DNA of 46,442 bases from the NCBI GenBank assembly GCA_944325335.1, contig CALUZR010000026.1, positions 1 through 46,442 of the forward strand, read 5' to 3'. Origin of the DNA: an uncultured Parabacteroides sp. (GTDB taxonomy: Bacteria; Bacteroidota; Bacteroidia; Bacteroidales; Tannerellaceae). The position numbers were made by a program, and so were the translations under genes. The notes below the pieces were generated by a model. It had not been told where the DNA came from, searched no databases, and saw nothing but the letters and a program-made list of their open reading frames with translations. Position 1 is the stretch's first letter. Every line of letters begins with the position of its first letter. This document shows, in pieces, positions 1-9,981 of the stretch.

Positions 1-25
1 GTATAAAACGGATTCATTCATGCGA

Positions 26-33
26 CAAAGGTA
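26..33 (-). promoter_or_regulatory. -7 element facing left out of the window
   Basis: On the minus strand this reads TACCTTTG, a full match to the Bacteroidetes -7 consensus TAnnTTTG. It would drive a minus-strand gene beyond the left edge. No TTG was found at the usual 19-20 bp upstream, so the call rests on the -7 match only. Confidence 0.35.
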
Positions 34-111
34 CAACTTTTACTCGTCTTATCCACATAAATTTTCCGCTGACCCATCCATTCTCGATAAATACGTGAAG
101 CCATGCGATGA

Positions 112-155
112 TAAAAACAAAGGAGCCGCCCGCACGCTTGCAGACTGGCCCCTTT
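112..155 (-). terminator. Rho-independent terminator of eno
   Basis: AAAGGAGCC (119-127) pairs with GGCCCCTTT (147-155) with one mismatch. On the minus strand the hairpin is followed by a T-rich run (complement of 112-118). It lies about 40 bp past the eno stop codon, in the right orientation for eno. Confidence 0.65.
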
Positions 156-193
156 CACTCGATTAAGCAATACCGATTTAATTTCTTGATGAG

Positions 194-1492
<1,299 letters not shown>

Positions 1493-1497
1493 TCATT

Positions 1498-1506
1498 GCA
1501 AAAGTA
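1498..1506 (-). promoter_or_regulatory. -7 element of the eno promoter
   Basis: The minus strand reads TACTTTTGC, matching TAnnTTTG(C), 24 bp upstream of the eno start codon. No convincing -33 TTG lies at the right spacing, so only the -7 part is supported. Confidence 0.5.
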
Positions 1507-1591
1507 ATCTTCTCTTGCATCTAATAGAATAACCATTTGTAGGGATTTTTGTTGCGCGCATACCTATTTATAGGTAAGAAAAGAGAAAAAT

Positions 1592-1643
1592 ATAACTATA
1601 ATCGGCGTCGTTTATGCCTATAATCCGTTTCGTTTATAACTAT
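1592..1643. repeat. 22-bp tandem array, 3 units (array 1)
   Basis: ATAACTAT at 1592, ATGCCTAT at 1614 and ATAACTAT at 1636 are spaced exactly 22 bp apart. The linkers are also similar: the first two share AATC and CGTTT. A degenerate preceding unit (ATAGGTAA) sits at 1570, inside a 16-bp palindrome TACCTATTTATAGGTA (1561-1576). The array lies between the ompH terminator and the eno promoter, both genes reading leftward. Confidence 0.75.
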
Positions 1644-1670
1644 CTTTTCCAAAGAAGAAGGCTAAGGAAT

Positions 1671-1703
1671 AAAAAACGGCACTACGCCTCTCGCGCAATG
1701 CCG
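1671..1703 (-). terminator. Rho-independent terminator of the ompH-like gene
   Basis: CGGCA (1677-1681) pairs with TGCCG (1699-1703), with an inner CGC/GCG pairing. On the minus strand the stem is followed by six T's (complement of 1671-1676). It lies about 45 bp past the ompH-like stop. Confidence 0.7.
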
Positions 1704-1747
1704 ACTAACAAAACAAATTAATATTATGATAATTCAAATTGAATCAA

Positions 1748-2353
1748 TTACTTCGTAGCGTAATTCTTGTTCAAATATTCCAAAAGCTCGGCCGTAATGT
1801 CATACGCATCGTTGGCCAAGAGGATATTATCGCCTGCCGTATTGCTGAATACGACCTGGAATCCGCGCGTTTGGTTGAATATCTTCAGCTGGTTCACGAT
1901 CGAATCACGCAATTGTTCGTTGAGCTTCTGCTGCTCGGCCATCAACTCTTGCGAGAGGCGCGTGTCCAAATCCTGAAGTTCTTGCCGTTTGGTGAGGAGG
2001 CGTTGCTGCTCTTGTTCGGCACGTTCTTGCGTGAGGAAAGCGTTGTTGGCAATCTTCCGCTGGAATTCTTCCATGTCTTTTTGCAAAGCGGCCGCCTTTT
2101 GGTTGACGCTCGCCCGCGAGTTTTCCGCCTTTTTCAGGATGATTTCGTTCAAATCCTTGGCATAGTTGTAATTCTCCAGCAGGGAATCGACATTGACATA
2201 CGCCACTGGAAGCGTACCGGATATCGCCTCACCCGAGCTTGCAGGTGCTACTTTCGCCACGTTCGCCTCCTTCTTTCCAGAGAATTGCATCACAAAAAGT
2301 ATCACAACGGCCACCGCCAAGATGCCATTGATAATGTAGTTAATGTTCTTCAT
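1748..2353 (-). CDS. OmpH/Skp family periplasmic chaperone-like protein
   Basis: The 201 residues begin with an uncleaved-looking membrane anchor (about residues 5-25, INYIINGILAVAVVILFVMQ), then a linker and the conserved Skp-type start VAYVNVDSLLENYNYAKDLN. A long charged, Gln-rich coiled coil (about 70-160) follows, then a closing segment ending in ELLEYLNKNYATK. Family knowledge: Skp/OmpH chaperones hold unfolded outer-membrane proteins in the periplasm; Bacteroidetes carry several membrane-anchored variants whose clients are not established. It lies upstream of eno in the same direction but has its own terminator, so they are probably separate units. Confidence 0.88.
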   Translation of the reverse strand: MKNINYIINGILAVAVVILFVMQFSGKKEANVAKVAPASSGEAISGTLPVAYVNVDSLLENYNYAKDLNEIILKKAENSRASVNQKAAALQKDMEEFQRKIANNAFLTQERAEQEQQRLLTKRQELQDLDTRLSQELMAEQQKLNEQLRDSIVNQLKIFNQTRGFQVVFSNTAGDNILLANDAYDITAELLEYLNKNYATK

Positions 2354-2381
2354 ACTATGAAATATATTTATCTTTCTGATT

Positions 2382-2594
2382 TTATTCTTCTTTCAACCGG
2401 TCGTACAAATTCTTATGCGTAGCCAACAAACGCTCTTCCGTTTTCGCACAATAGATTTTCTTCTTGCGCAACGCCGTATTACCCTCAATATGCGTATTGG
2501 GGAAGCGTCCGTTCTTCTTGATAATCACCTTTATGCACAATAAAATCGTACAAACGGCAACAATTATGAGTGTCAATAATAATGTTTTTAGCAT
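2382..2594 (-). CDS. Small single-span membrane protein, function unknown
   Basis: A 70-residue protein with one N-terminal transmembrane helix (about 3-24, LKTLLLTLIIVAVCTILLCI) followed by a basic cytoplasmic tail containing GRFPNTHIEGNTALRKKKI and a single downstream Cys. The tail has the look of a small conserved Bacteroidales membrane protein, but I cannot name a function. It lies 28 bp upstream of the ompH-like gene in the same direction and may be co-transcribed. A -7-like TATATTTGC lies just upstream on the minus strand (about 2613-2625), which supports a real gene. Confidence 0.65.
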   Translation of the reverse strand: MLKTLLLTLIIVAVCTILLCIKVIIKKNGRFPNTHIEGNTALRKKKIYCAKTEERLLATHKNLYDRLKEE

Positions 2595-2730
2595 TTTTCT
2601 CTCTATATTTGTGTGCGCAAATATAAGGGTTTGCTCGATTATAGCGTAGTTTTTCGGGACGAAATTCTACTTTTTTTCGATATAAACCCGGTTTGATAGA
2701 TATATTAACTTTATTAATACCTCATCAAAG

Positions 2731-4194
2731 ATGAACATAACAGATTTAAAACCGGCGATTGTCTGGAAGTATTTCCACGAAATCACCCAAGTACCGCGCC
2801 CTTCGAAGAAAGAGGGCAAGATGATTGCTTATTTGGAAAGCTTTGCTGCCCAGCATCAATTAGCCATTAAGAAAGATGCTGCGGGCAATATCCTCATCTC
2901 CAAACCGGCCACGCCCGGCATGGAAGACCGTGAAACCGTCGTCTTCCAAGCACACATGGATATGGTTTGCGAAAAAAACAACGACACAAAGCACGACTTC
3001 GAGCATGACCCTATCGAAACAATCATAGACGGAGATTGGGTACGTGCCAACGGGACGACGCTTGGGGCGGACAATGGCATCGGCATGGCCGCCGAACTTG
3101 CCCTGCTTGCTTCCAATGATGTGGAACATGGCCCGATCGAATGCCTCTTTACCGTGGACGAAGAAACGGGATTGACCGGAGCAAAGGCCATCCAAGAGGG
3201 ATTCATGACAGGAAACATCCTGCTCAACCTCGATAGCGAAGACGAAGGGCAAATCTTTATGGGCTGTGCCGGAGGTAAGGATACACAAGCCCTCTTCCGT
3301 TACCAACCGGTCGAAGCATTGGCCGACCGCCAGTATTTCCGCATTGACGTGAAAGGACTCAATGGCGGACACTCGGGCGGAGAAATCCACAAAGGCTTGG
3401 GCAATGCCAACAAGATCCTCTTCCGCTTCCTTTATATATTAAAGAAGAACCATACGGATTTCACGCTTTGTTCGGTGGATGGTGGAAACCTTCGCAATGC
3501 CATTGCCCGCGAAGCACATGCCGTCATCGGTCTTTTGCCCGAAGACAAAGAACCGGTGCGCATCCTCTTGAACCACTACACGGCGGATGTGGAAAACGAG
3601 CTCAAGCACGTAGACAAAAATGTACGCATCATTATGGAATCGACCGACCAACCTTCTACCTATATTGATAACGATACGGCCGGGAAGGTTATCTTCGCCA
3701 TGCAAGCGTGTCCGCATGGCGTTATCGACATGAGCCACGATATCGAAGGGTTGGTTGAGACTTCTACTAACTTGGCTTCCATTAAGATGAAGGAAAACCA
3801 TACCATCCTTGTCGGCACCAGCCAGCGAAGCTCAATCGAGAGTTGCAAGGAAATGGTAGCCAACCAAGTTGCCGCCACGTTCCAATTAGCCGGCGCGGAG
3901 GTGACGCATGGCGATGGTTATCCAGGTTGGGCGCCTAATCCGGATTCACCCATCTTGAAAATCGCCCAAGAAACGTACGAAAAACTCTTCCACAAGCAAC
4001 CGCAAATCATGGCCATCCACGCTGGATTGGAGTGCGGCCTCTTCTTGGAAAAATATCCGCACCTCGATATGATTTCGTTTGGACCGACGATGCGCGACGT
4101 ACATTCGCCTAACGAACGACTTGAAATCAAGACCGTAGGCTTATGGTGGAGCCATATCTTGGAACTTTTGAAGCATATTCCAGTACGTAAATAA
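2731..4194 (+). CDS. pepD: Aminoacyl-histidine dipeptidase (M20 family)
   Basis: Cytosolic metallopeptidase that cleaves Xaa-His and other dipeptides. The 487 residues match the PepD length. Zinc-site motifs are in order: QAHMDMVCEKN, TLGADNGIGMA, VDEETGLTGA with the catalytic and metal-bridging Glu, and near the C-terminus AIHAGLECGLF and GPTMRDVHSPNE with the last His ligand. An internal GLNGGHSGGEIHKG belongs to the lid/dimerisation domain. There is no signal peptide. It is transcribed alone; a hairpin follows the stop. Confidence 0.95.
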   Translation: MNITDLKPAIVWKYFHEITQVPRPSKKEGKMIAYLESFAAQHQLAIKKDAAGNILISKPATPGMEDRETVVFQAHMDMVCEKNNDTKHDFEHDPIETIIDGDWVRANGTTLGADNGIGMAAELALLASNDVEHGPIECLFTVDEETGLTGAKAIQEGFMTGNILLNLDSEDEGQIFMGCAGGKDTQALFRYQPVEALADRQYFRIDVKGLNGGHSGGEIHKGLGNANKILFRFLYILKKNHTDFTLCSVDGGNLRNAIAREAHAVIGLLPEDKEPVRILLNHYTADVENELKHVDKNVRIIMESTDQPSTYIDNDTAGKVIFAMQACPHGVIDMSHDIEGLVETSTNLASIKMKENHTILVGTSQRSSIESCKEMVANQVAATFQLAGAEVTHGDGYPGWAPNPDSPILKIAQETYEKLFHKQPQIMAIHAGLECGLFLEKYPHLDMISFGPTMRDVHSPNERLEIKTVGLWWSHILELLKHIPVRK

Positions 4195-4214
4195 GCCTTT
4201 GCTTTCTTAAAAAC

Positions 4215-4288
4215 ATAACGGGTGTTGGATTATTTCATAACTATATCCAACACCCTTTATAACTATGTTCCATTCCGTTTATAACTAT
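4215..4288. repeat. 22-bp tandem array, 4 units (array 2)
   Basis: ATAACTAT occurs at 4237, 4259 and 4281, exactly 22 bp apart, preceded at 4215 by a degenerate ATAACGGG in the same phase. It starts 20 bp after the pepD stop and overlaps the pepD terminator hairpin. The core is the same as in array 1 and, reversed, in array 5. Confidence 0.75.
4220..4259 (+). terminator. Hairpin terminator after pepD
   Basis: GGGTGTTGGAT (4220-4230) pairs perfectly with ATCCAACACCC (4245-4255), followed by TTTAT. This is an 11-bp stem with a 14-base loop. Confidence 0.7.
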
Positions 4289-4394
4289 ATATTTTTTGTT
4301 TTTTCGGCATCAGGCTAAAATAAAATAACCCCGGCTTTCGTTCAGAGAAAGGGAGTGTTGGATAAAAAAAGCCAATATTTCCTCCTTTCTATAC

Positions 4395-4424
4395 TTGATG
4401 TTTGCATTTTTTACATTATCTTTG
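4395..4424 (+). promoter_or_regulatory. Promoter of the beta-helix lipoprotein gene
   Basis: TTG at 4395-4397, a 19-bp spacer, then TATCTTTG at 4417-4424 followed by C. This is a full match to the Bacteroidetes primary-sigma promoter. The start codon lies 55 bp downstream. Confidence 0.75.
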
Positions 4425-4479
4425 CAAAGCAGACAAGCAAAAAGGACAAATAGAGACAATGACATTACAAAATTAACAC

Positions 4480-5952
4480 ATGAAGAAAGCAGCGTTATTC
4501 ATATTGACCCTTCTCTCCACCCTCGGGCTTTTCAACGCCTGCAACGGGCTGGAAGAACATTATTCGACGAACCCGAACTACCGGTTGGCGTTCTCGGTCG
4601 ATACGATATCATTTGATACCGTATTTACCACCATTGGTTCGGCCACAAAGCAACTCATGGTGTACAACCCCAATGCCGAGGCGATGAACATCCAATCCAT
4701 CATGCTCGCCAGCGGAGGCGAATCGGGTTTCCGCCTGAACGTAGACGGGCGGAAGGGGGATTACTTCAACAACGTAGGTATCTTGGAAGAGGATAGCATG
4801 TTCATATTCATCGAAGTAACCATCGATCCGAACAATGCCAACCAACCGTTGCTGGTAGAGGATTCGATTGTATTCATGTCGAACGCCGGGCGGCAAAGCG
4901 TTCTCCTCGAAGCATACGGGCAGAACATGCACCTGCATAAAGGCGGATGGAAGATTACGCAAGATACCACCCTCACCAATGATTTACCTCATTTGGTATA
5001 TGATAGCATTACCGTGACACCGGGAGTAACCCTCCGGTTGGCAGAAGGGACGACACTTTATATGCACGATAAGGCAAAACTCATCGTATCTGGTACGCTC
5101 CTTTCAGAAGGGACCTTGGAGAACCCCGTGACGATACGGGGCGACCGGTTGGATTTTATCCTCGACGATATCCTCCCTTACGACCGGACACCAGGACAAT
5201 GGGATGGCATCCGCTTCACCGACGAAAGCATGGGCAACCGGATGGAACATACCATCGTACGCAATGGAACTACGGGTATCAACCTTGAAGCCTCTGACCC
5301 GACGAACCGTAAGATTGAAATTTCCAATTGCCAGTTCACGAACATGCAAACGAATGTCTTTCGGGCCAGCAATTGCCAAGCATTAATATCCAATACGGAA
5401 TTTAGCAATTCAGGCGGGACGGTAGTCGCGTTGATTGGAGGATCTTATCAATTTACACATTGCACGTTGGCTAACTTCATGCGCTTGGTCGAGCGAAATA
5501 CTTCGTGCCTGGCATTGGCCAATAACTATTCCGACGAGAATGAAACACCTCGCTACGTACCTCTAAGTGTACGGTTTGATAATTGCATTATCGATGGGAG
5601 TTATGGTACAGGCATGGGGGAAATCATGCTCTGCGAAGACGAGGCGAACCCCATCAATTACCATTTCAACCATTGTGTATTGGCAACCGAAGCCATCGAG
5701 GATGAACACTTCGAAGAAGTACTGTTCGTGACGGACTCTACCGCCCCTATTTATCGGATGACGGGCGGTGAAGCGAACCGCTATCAGTTCGACTTTAGAC
5801 CTGACACAGTCATCTCCTTAGGGGTAGGAAAAGCAGATCGCGAAGTAACGGCACAATATCCTATAGACCGTTTGGGCGTCAACAGAATGGAAAGCAGCGA
5901 CGGGCCATCGATAGGTGCATACGAATTCGTACAAGAAGAAGCAAAGCAATGA
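4480..5952 (+). CDS. Right-handed beta-helix lipoprotein
   Basis: A 490-residue exported protein. The signal peptide ends in the lipobox LFNAC (about residue 21), so it should be lipid-anchored. Residues about 35-145 look like an Ig-like N-terminal domain (IGSATKQLMVYNPNAEAMNI). From about 175 to 400 there are beta-helix rungs with repeated short strands (VTPGVTLRLAEGTTLYMHDKA, AKLIVSGTLLSEGTLENP, ISNCQFTNMQTNVF). It ends in SIGAYEF, a common last motif of such proteins. The substrate is unknown; beta-helices are often polysaccharide-binding or lyase folds, but no catalytic set is recognisable. The next gene starts 30 bp downstream, suggesting an operon. Confidence 0.82.
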   Translation: MKKAALFILTLLSTLGLFNACNGLEEHYSTNPNYRLAFSVDTISFDTVFTTIGSATKQLMVYNPNAEAMNIQSIMLASGGESGFRLNVDGRKGDYFNNVGILEEDSMFIFIEVTIDPNNANQPLLVEDSIVFMSNAGRQSVLLEAYGQNMHLHKGGWKITQDTTLTNDLPHLVYDSITVTPGVTLRLAEGTTLYMHDKAKLIVSGTLLSEGTLENPVTIRGDRLDFILDDILPYDRTPGQWDGIRFTDESMGNRMEHTIVRNGTTGINLEASDPTNRKIEISNCQFTNMQTNVFRASNCQALISNTEFSNSGGTVVALIGGSYQFTHCTLANFMRLVERNTSCLALANNYSDENETPRYVPLSVRFDNCIIDGSYGTGMGEIMLCEDEANPINYHFNHCVLATEAIEDEHFEEVLFVTDSTAPIYRMTGGEANRYQFDFRPDTVISLGVGKADREVTAQYPIDRLGVNRMESSDGPSIGAYEFVQEEAKQ

Positions 5953-5982
5953 TTCATTACCTATTACTAAATACCTTATCTT

Positions 5983-6981
5983 ATGAAACGATTCCTTTAC
6001 CTTATCCTGTTGGGATACCTCACGTTGTTCCCTCTTCGCGCTCAAGAGGGGGAACGGTTTGTGGTGGTTAGTTACAATGTAGAGAATCTCTTTGATACGG
6101 ACGATAACCCGGAAACGGAGGACGAGGAGTTCCTCCCCATGGGTGCGCGTCATTGGACTAAGGGACGTTATTACCAGAAACTTCAACACATCGCACAAGC
6201 ACTCATCGTGGCGGGCGAATGGGATACACCTTCACTCATCGGACTATGTGAAGTTGAGGGAGATTCGGCCGTACATGCGCTTCTGCACCGCACCTCATTG
6301 CGATCTGTGGGGTATCGTTATTGTATCACGCATGGGAACGACAAGCGGGGGATCAATGTCGCCTTACTATATGACCGGACCCAGTTCCATAAACTCGGGG
6401 AGGAGGAGCTCATCGTGCCTCTGCCTCGCGGGGAACGGTCGACCCGCAACATCCTGCATGTATGGGGAGAGGTACGGTCGTTGGATACGTTGGATGTCTT
6501 CGTATGCCATCTTCCTTCGCGGTATGGCGGTGAGTTGGCCAGCCGTCCGAAGCGGCATGCGGCGGCGCGTCTTCTTCGGTCGTGCATTGACTCCATTTAT
6601 CAGGAGAGGGAAAAACCTTTGTGTCTCGTCATGGGGGATTTTAATGATACGGCAGCGGATGAGACCTTGACCTCCGTCCTCGGGGCACAGCCATTCCCGT
6701 CGGATAGTATTCATGACTTGTCGCTTTATAATCTCTTCACCTCGGCCCAAGGGTCACATAAGTATCAAGGGATGTGGCATCAACTGGACCATGTCTTGGT
6801 CAACGGGAGGTTGGCCCGCCAGTTACTATCAGGGAGCGCGGAGGTCCTTCGTCACCCGTTCCTCCTCACACGCGATAAGACCTGGCGGGGTGTTCGTCCC
6901 TTCCGCTCTTATTATGGTTTCCGGTATGAGGGAGGTTATAGCGACCACCTGCCGCTCCGCATCGTGCTTCTTTTTCCGTAG
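5983..6981 (+). CDS. Exported endonuclease/exonuclease/phosphatase-family protein
   Basis: A 332-residue protein with a cleavable signal peptide (about 1-20, ending LFPLRAQEG). The EEP fold motifs are present: VVSYNVENLFDTDD near the N-terminus, GLCEVEGDSAVHAL with the metal-binding Glu, VFVCHLPSR, VMGDFND, a late HQLDHVLVNG, and YSDHLPLRIVL with the catalytic Asp-His pair. The family hydrolyses phosphodiesters of nucleic acids or other phosphate esters, and export suggests scavenging outside the cytoplasm. It is probably co-transcribed with the preceding beta-helix lipoprotein. Confidence 0.88.
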   Translation: MKRFLYLILLGYLTLFPLRAQEGERFVVVSYNVENLFDTDDNPETEDEEFLPMGARHWTKGRYYQKLQHIAQALIVAGEWDTPSLIGLCEVEGDSAVHALLHRTSLRSVGYRYCITHGNDKRGINVALLYDRTQFHKLGEEELIVPLPRGERSTRNILHVWGEVRSLDTLDVFVCHLPSRYGGELASRPKRHAAARLLRSCIDSIYQEREKPLCLVMGDFNDTAADETLTSVLGAQPFPSDSIHDLSLYNLFTSAQGSHKYQGMWHQLDHVLVNGRLARQLLSGSAEVLRHPFLLTRDKTWRGVRPFRSYYGFRYEGGYSDHLPLRIVLLFP

Positions 6982-7000
6982 TCTTTTTGTTTTCTCTTGA

Positions 7001-7030
7001 TTGTTATTTAAGGGTTTTGTTGTATCTTCG
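7001..7030 (+). promoter_or_regulatory. Promoter of the nitroreductase gene
   Basis: TTG at 7001-7003, a 19-bp spacer and TATCTTCG at 7023-7030 (one base off TAnnTTTG), 45 bp before the start codon. Confidence 0.65.
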
Positions 7031-7075
7031 CGAACAGATAACCCTATTGTTCAACGTATATAAAATGATCAAGTC

Positions 7076-7720
7076 ATGAAGAACTTCGTACTTACCTGTT
7101 TGGCAGCCTGCGCCCTGAGTGGCCAAGTAGTTGCCCAAGAACTCACTTCTATTTCGCTCCGTGCCCCACGTACATCGGGAGGGATCACTATTTTAGAGGC
7201 GCTTTCGCAACGCCAATCGACTCGTGCTTATGCCCCACAAATGCTCACCGACCAGGAGCTTTCAGACCTGCTCTGGGCAGCCAATGGGATTAACCGTCCC
7301 GAGTCACAGAAGCGTACCGCTCCCAGTGCATTAAACTACCAGGATGTAGATGTATATGTCTGTATGGAGAAGGGCGCATATTGGTATGATGCCAAGGCGA
7401 ATAAACTCGAACCCATCATCGATGAAGACCTGCGGAAGCTGGCCGCGAATGGGCAGGACTTTGCCGCATCGGCACCCGTCGTGCTGGTCCTAACGAGCGA
7501 CCTGTCGAAGATGAAGGGAGGCGATACGGAAACTAATAGGCTCCTCGGCGCGATGGATGCGGGTATCGTATCGCAAAACATCTCTTTGGCTTGTGCCGGT
7601 CTGGGATTAGCGACCGTCCCCCGGGGTACTATGGACAAGGCATCGCTTGCCAAGAAGCTCCGGCTGAAAGACTCACAAGTACTCTTGCTGAACCATCCGG
7701 TGGGACACTTTGTTGAATGA
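7076..7720 (+). CDS. Exported SagB-type nitroreductase family protein
   Basis: A 214-residue FMN-dependent nitroreductase-fold protein with an N-terminal signal peptide (about 1-20, ending GQVVAQE). Family motifs are SQRQSTRAYAPQMLTDQELS (flavin phosphate contacts), LLWAANGINRP, RTAPSALNYQDVDVYV and a C-terminal Gly-Leu-rich segment SLACAGLGLATVPRG. The natural substrate is unknown; the export signal is typical of a Bacteroidetes subgroup. It has its own promoter and shares a long convergent inverted repeat with the PepSY gene, which faces it. Confidence 0.88.
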   Translation: MKNFVLTCLAACALSGQVVAQELTSISLRAPRTSGGITILEALSQRQSTRAYAPQMLTDQELSDLLWAANGINRPESQKRTAPSALNYQDVDVYVCMEKGAYWYDAKANKLEPIIDEDLRKLAANGQDFAASAPVVLVLTSDLSKMKGGDTETNRLLGAMDAGIVSQNISLACAGLGLATVPRGTMDKASLAKKLRLKDSQVLLLNHPVGHFVE

Positions 7721-7808
7721 AGAATGAAGAATTAAGAATGAAGAATTGGGGGAGGAATACGAGTCATCGTGCCTCTGATTCTTCATTCTTTATTCTTCAT
7801 TCTTCATT
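7716..7808. terminator. Bidirectional 31-bp inverted repeat at a convergent junction
   Basis: The left arm (7716-7746) and right arm (7778-7808) are reverse complements with one mismatch, separated by 31 bases. The arms are built of GAATGAA/GAAGAAT-type repeats. They overlap both stop codons: TGA of the nitroreductase (7718-7720) and TGA of the PepSY gene (7804-7806 on the minus strand). A near-identical element lies at 36974-37051. Confidence 0.75.
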
Positions 7809-8478
7809 TCCTTCTTTTCCACCATAGATAGTAGCCGGTAAGGGGAAGCGTGGCCCCGATGAGGGCAAAGAGGAAATAGAGAACCTTCGTGGTAATGCCT
7901 CCCCATGCCCCGGTATGCAGGGTATAAAGGAACCGCTTCCGCTCCTCCGCGGGGATAAAGTCGAAGATATTCCAGAACCATTCCCTCCACCAAGGGAAGG
8001 ACCAGACCAAACCTGTAAGACACATCACAAGCAATCCAATCGTCACATAGAATCCAAGGGATACATGGCTATCATACCAGAACCTTCGTGCCCCTTTCTT
8101 AGTAGATAGGGCGAGCCGGTTTCGTAATACTTTGCGATTGCGGGGCCACCATATTATAATACCACTGATTAATACTATCGTCATACCCAAGGTCGTATAG
8201 CCTACCACCTCCTTCCCGAGGCTTCGTTGCCCTTTCTGCTGGGGTGCGTCGAGGAGCCACCGGTGTACACGTAGGGTGGTCTGAAAGAATGCGTAGCCTC
8301 TGAGTTCCTTCCGTTCGGGGGCATGCTTGCGGAGTGTCGATAGGTCGACCTGCGGGTTCAACGCTTGGAGTACTTCCTGCTCAAAGACGAGGATGGCCCC
8401 CGATAGGCATACCACAGAGAAGAGGATGCCTAAGGGGAGCGATATCCATTTATGTAGATTCTGACAGAACTTGCGCAT
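7804..8478 (-). CDS. PepSY-TM family membrane protein
   Basis: A 224-residue inner-membrane protein. It opens with the PepSY-TM hallmark KWISLPLGILFSVVCLSGAI (first helix, about 11-30). Further helices fall at about 92-111 (YTTLGMTIVLISGIIIWWP), 140-160 (SLGFYVTIGLLVMCLTGLVW) and 195-215. Proteins of this family accompany siderophore receptors and are thought to act in ferric-siderophore reduction or handling. Its start overlaps the DUF4374 stop by one base (TAATG), so the two are translationally coupled. It is the last gene of the TonB-receptor operon. Confidence 0.85.
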   Translation of the reverse strand: MRKFCQNLHKWISLPLGILFSVVCLSGAILVFEQEVLQALNPQVDLSTLRKHAPERKELRGYAFFQTTLRVHRWLLDAPQQKGQRSLGKEVVGYTTLGMTIVLISGIIIWWPRNRKVLRNRLALSTKKGARRFWYDSHVSLGFYVTIGLLVMCLTGLVWSFPWWREWFWNIFDFIPAEERKRFLYTLHTGAWGGITTKVLYFLFALIGATLPLTGYYLWWKRRK

Positions 8479-9911
8479 TATTCCGCCGGGTTATAGGTTA
8501 ATCGACCGATACCCGTAATCTGTGTGGCCTCTACTTCCAACCCTTTATGGGCTTCGGCCGTCGCTGGGTTGATGGCATAGATGGCAGGATTACCATCCGT
8601 GGTGGTGACGGCTACGTAGGCGATGCCCTCCTCCACGTAGGGTGTGTTTCCAAAGCCGCTTATATTTGCTGGGAGACCTGTAATGTAGGTCAGTTTCTGG
8701 TCCTCGGCTTTGAAGATGGCCAACTCATTTGCAGTAAAGCCGGTCTCTGTTAATGGCCTATCATACATCAGCATGAGGAAGTAATCCTCTGCAATAGGCC
8801 ATACTCGGAGGAAACTCTTACCATCACTCTGCGCCTCGATATTACAATAGTAATCGTCGAACTCCTCGGTGCCTGCCGGGATGCGGACTACGCCAGCCGG
8901 GAGGGTGGTCTGCTGCCGGGCGTCCTTCATGGTCTTCGCGTAGGAGGGCGAGAAGACATAAACATCCCCGTTGGCTTCCCATATCATCTGGTAATACTGG
9001 GACTTCATGCGTCCGGCGGCATAGCTAATCTTGTCGGTACGGAGGAGCTTCTTGGAGGTGAGGGTCTCGTCATCGAAGATCGCCACCCAGCATTCGTTTG
9101 GGTATTGGGTCCATTGCAATTCGTCCTTCTCATACGAGCCACTACCCTGCCCGCCGCTCTCTGTCTTAATCAGGTCTTCATTTCCTTCCAAGACCCACAG
9201 GTAATTCCCCTCATCATCCTTCTGCATACATCCGTATTGGCTGAGCCCCATAGGCACGGCGGCCGAGTAAATCTTGTCATCGTGTTCTAAGAGTCCGGAT
9301 AAAGTAACATACTCCCCATTCCCCAAGAAGTTTTCCGAGAGATAGGCTTCTTGCTTCGTGTCGTTGGTCGAATAGGACTCGTTCTTCACATCTAAATAAG
9401 ATACCAGGAAAGATTGCGGTACATAGCCATTGGCATCTGCCCACTCTGTGGGTCCATCCCCTGTAGAGGTGGTGAGGACATAATCCTTGTAGGTGCCATA
9501 CGTGGTAAAGCGACGGATGGTGTACTCTATATTACGCTTCTGGATACTACTGTCCGCACTTAGGACGTAGGATGCAGTAGTCCCCCCGTTGCCATCGTTA
9601 TACTGGAGCCCATACAGGTATTCATCGCCAAAGAAAATCCATTGTGTAGCCCCGTCGTTGACCAGCCCGTTGCCCAAGGTCGATATCTTACCTTCACTCA
9701 GGCTATTCGAGGTAAGCAGGGTATAAGTATCCGTATTCGAGCCTTTGGTAGTAGTGGCTACCACGTACTGGGAGAATGCCTCTTCGGTAGGCGTGGTTGT
9801 CCCTCCGTTATTAGTACTACCTCCATTAATAGGAGAATCTTCTTCACTGCATGATGCGAAAAGGCTGCAGGCCACGATGGGTAATGCTGCAAAAATACTT
9901 TTTGTTGTCAT
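8478..9911 (-). CDS. DUF4374 lipoprotein, likely beta-propeller, of an iron/siderophore-type operon
   Basis: A 477-residue exported protein. The signal peptide ends in a lipobox (SLFASC, about residues 16-21) followed by a low-complexity Gly/Thr/Asn tether ([14 protein letters not shown]). The body alternates short beta strands with turn motifs ([40 protein letters not shown]) as expected of a DUF4374 propeller. Its place between a TonB-dependent receptor and a PepSY membrane protein is the usual setting of this family in Bacteroidetes and suggests a surface or periplasmic partner in metal-chelate uptake. The exact ligand cannot be read from the sequence. Confidence 0.85.
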   Translation of the reverse strand: MTTKSIFAALPIVACSLFASCSEEDSPINGGSTNNGGTTTPTEEAFSQYVVATTTKGSNTDTYTLLTSNSLSEGKISTLGNGLVNDGATQWIFFGDEYLYGLQYNDGNGGTTASYVLSADSSIQKRNIEYTIRRFTTYGTYKDYVLTTSTGDGPTEWADANGYVPQSFLVSYLDVKNESYSTNDTKQEAYLSENFLGNGEYVTLSGLLEHDDKIYSAAVPMGLSQYGCMQKDDEGNYLWVLEGNEDLIKTESGGQGSGSYEKDELQWTQYPNECWVAIFDDETLTSKKLLRTDKISYAAGRMKSQYYQMIWEANGDVYVFSPSYAKTMKDARQQTTLPAGVVRIPAGTEEFDDYYCNIEAQSDGKSFLRVWPIAEDYFLMLMYDRPLTETGFTANELAIFKAEDQKLTYITGLPANISGFGNTPYVEEGIAYVAVTTTDGNPAIYAINPATAEAHKGLEVEATQITGIGRLTYNPAE

Positions 9912-9981
9912 AATTCTTCACTTATATATTACACATTTGTTCTAAAGTTATCTTTACAATCGATTAACAGTTATTTCGTGC

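Noticed and set aside
49..57. DnaA box TTATCCACA, possible origin
   Set aside because: A single perfect box with no cluster, no A/T-rich unwinding element and far from dnaA; expected by chance.
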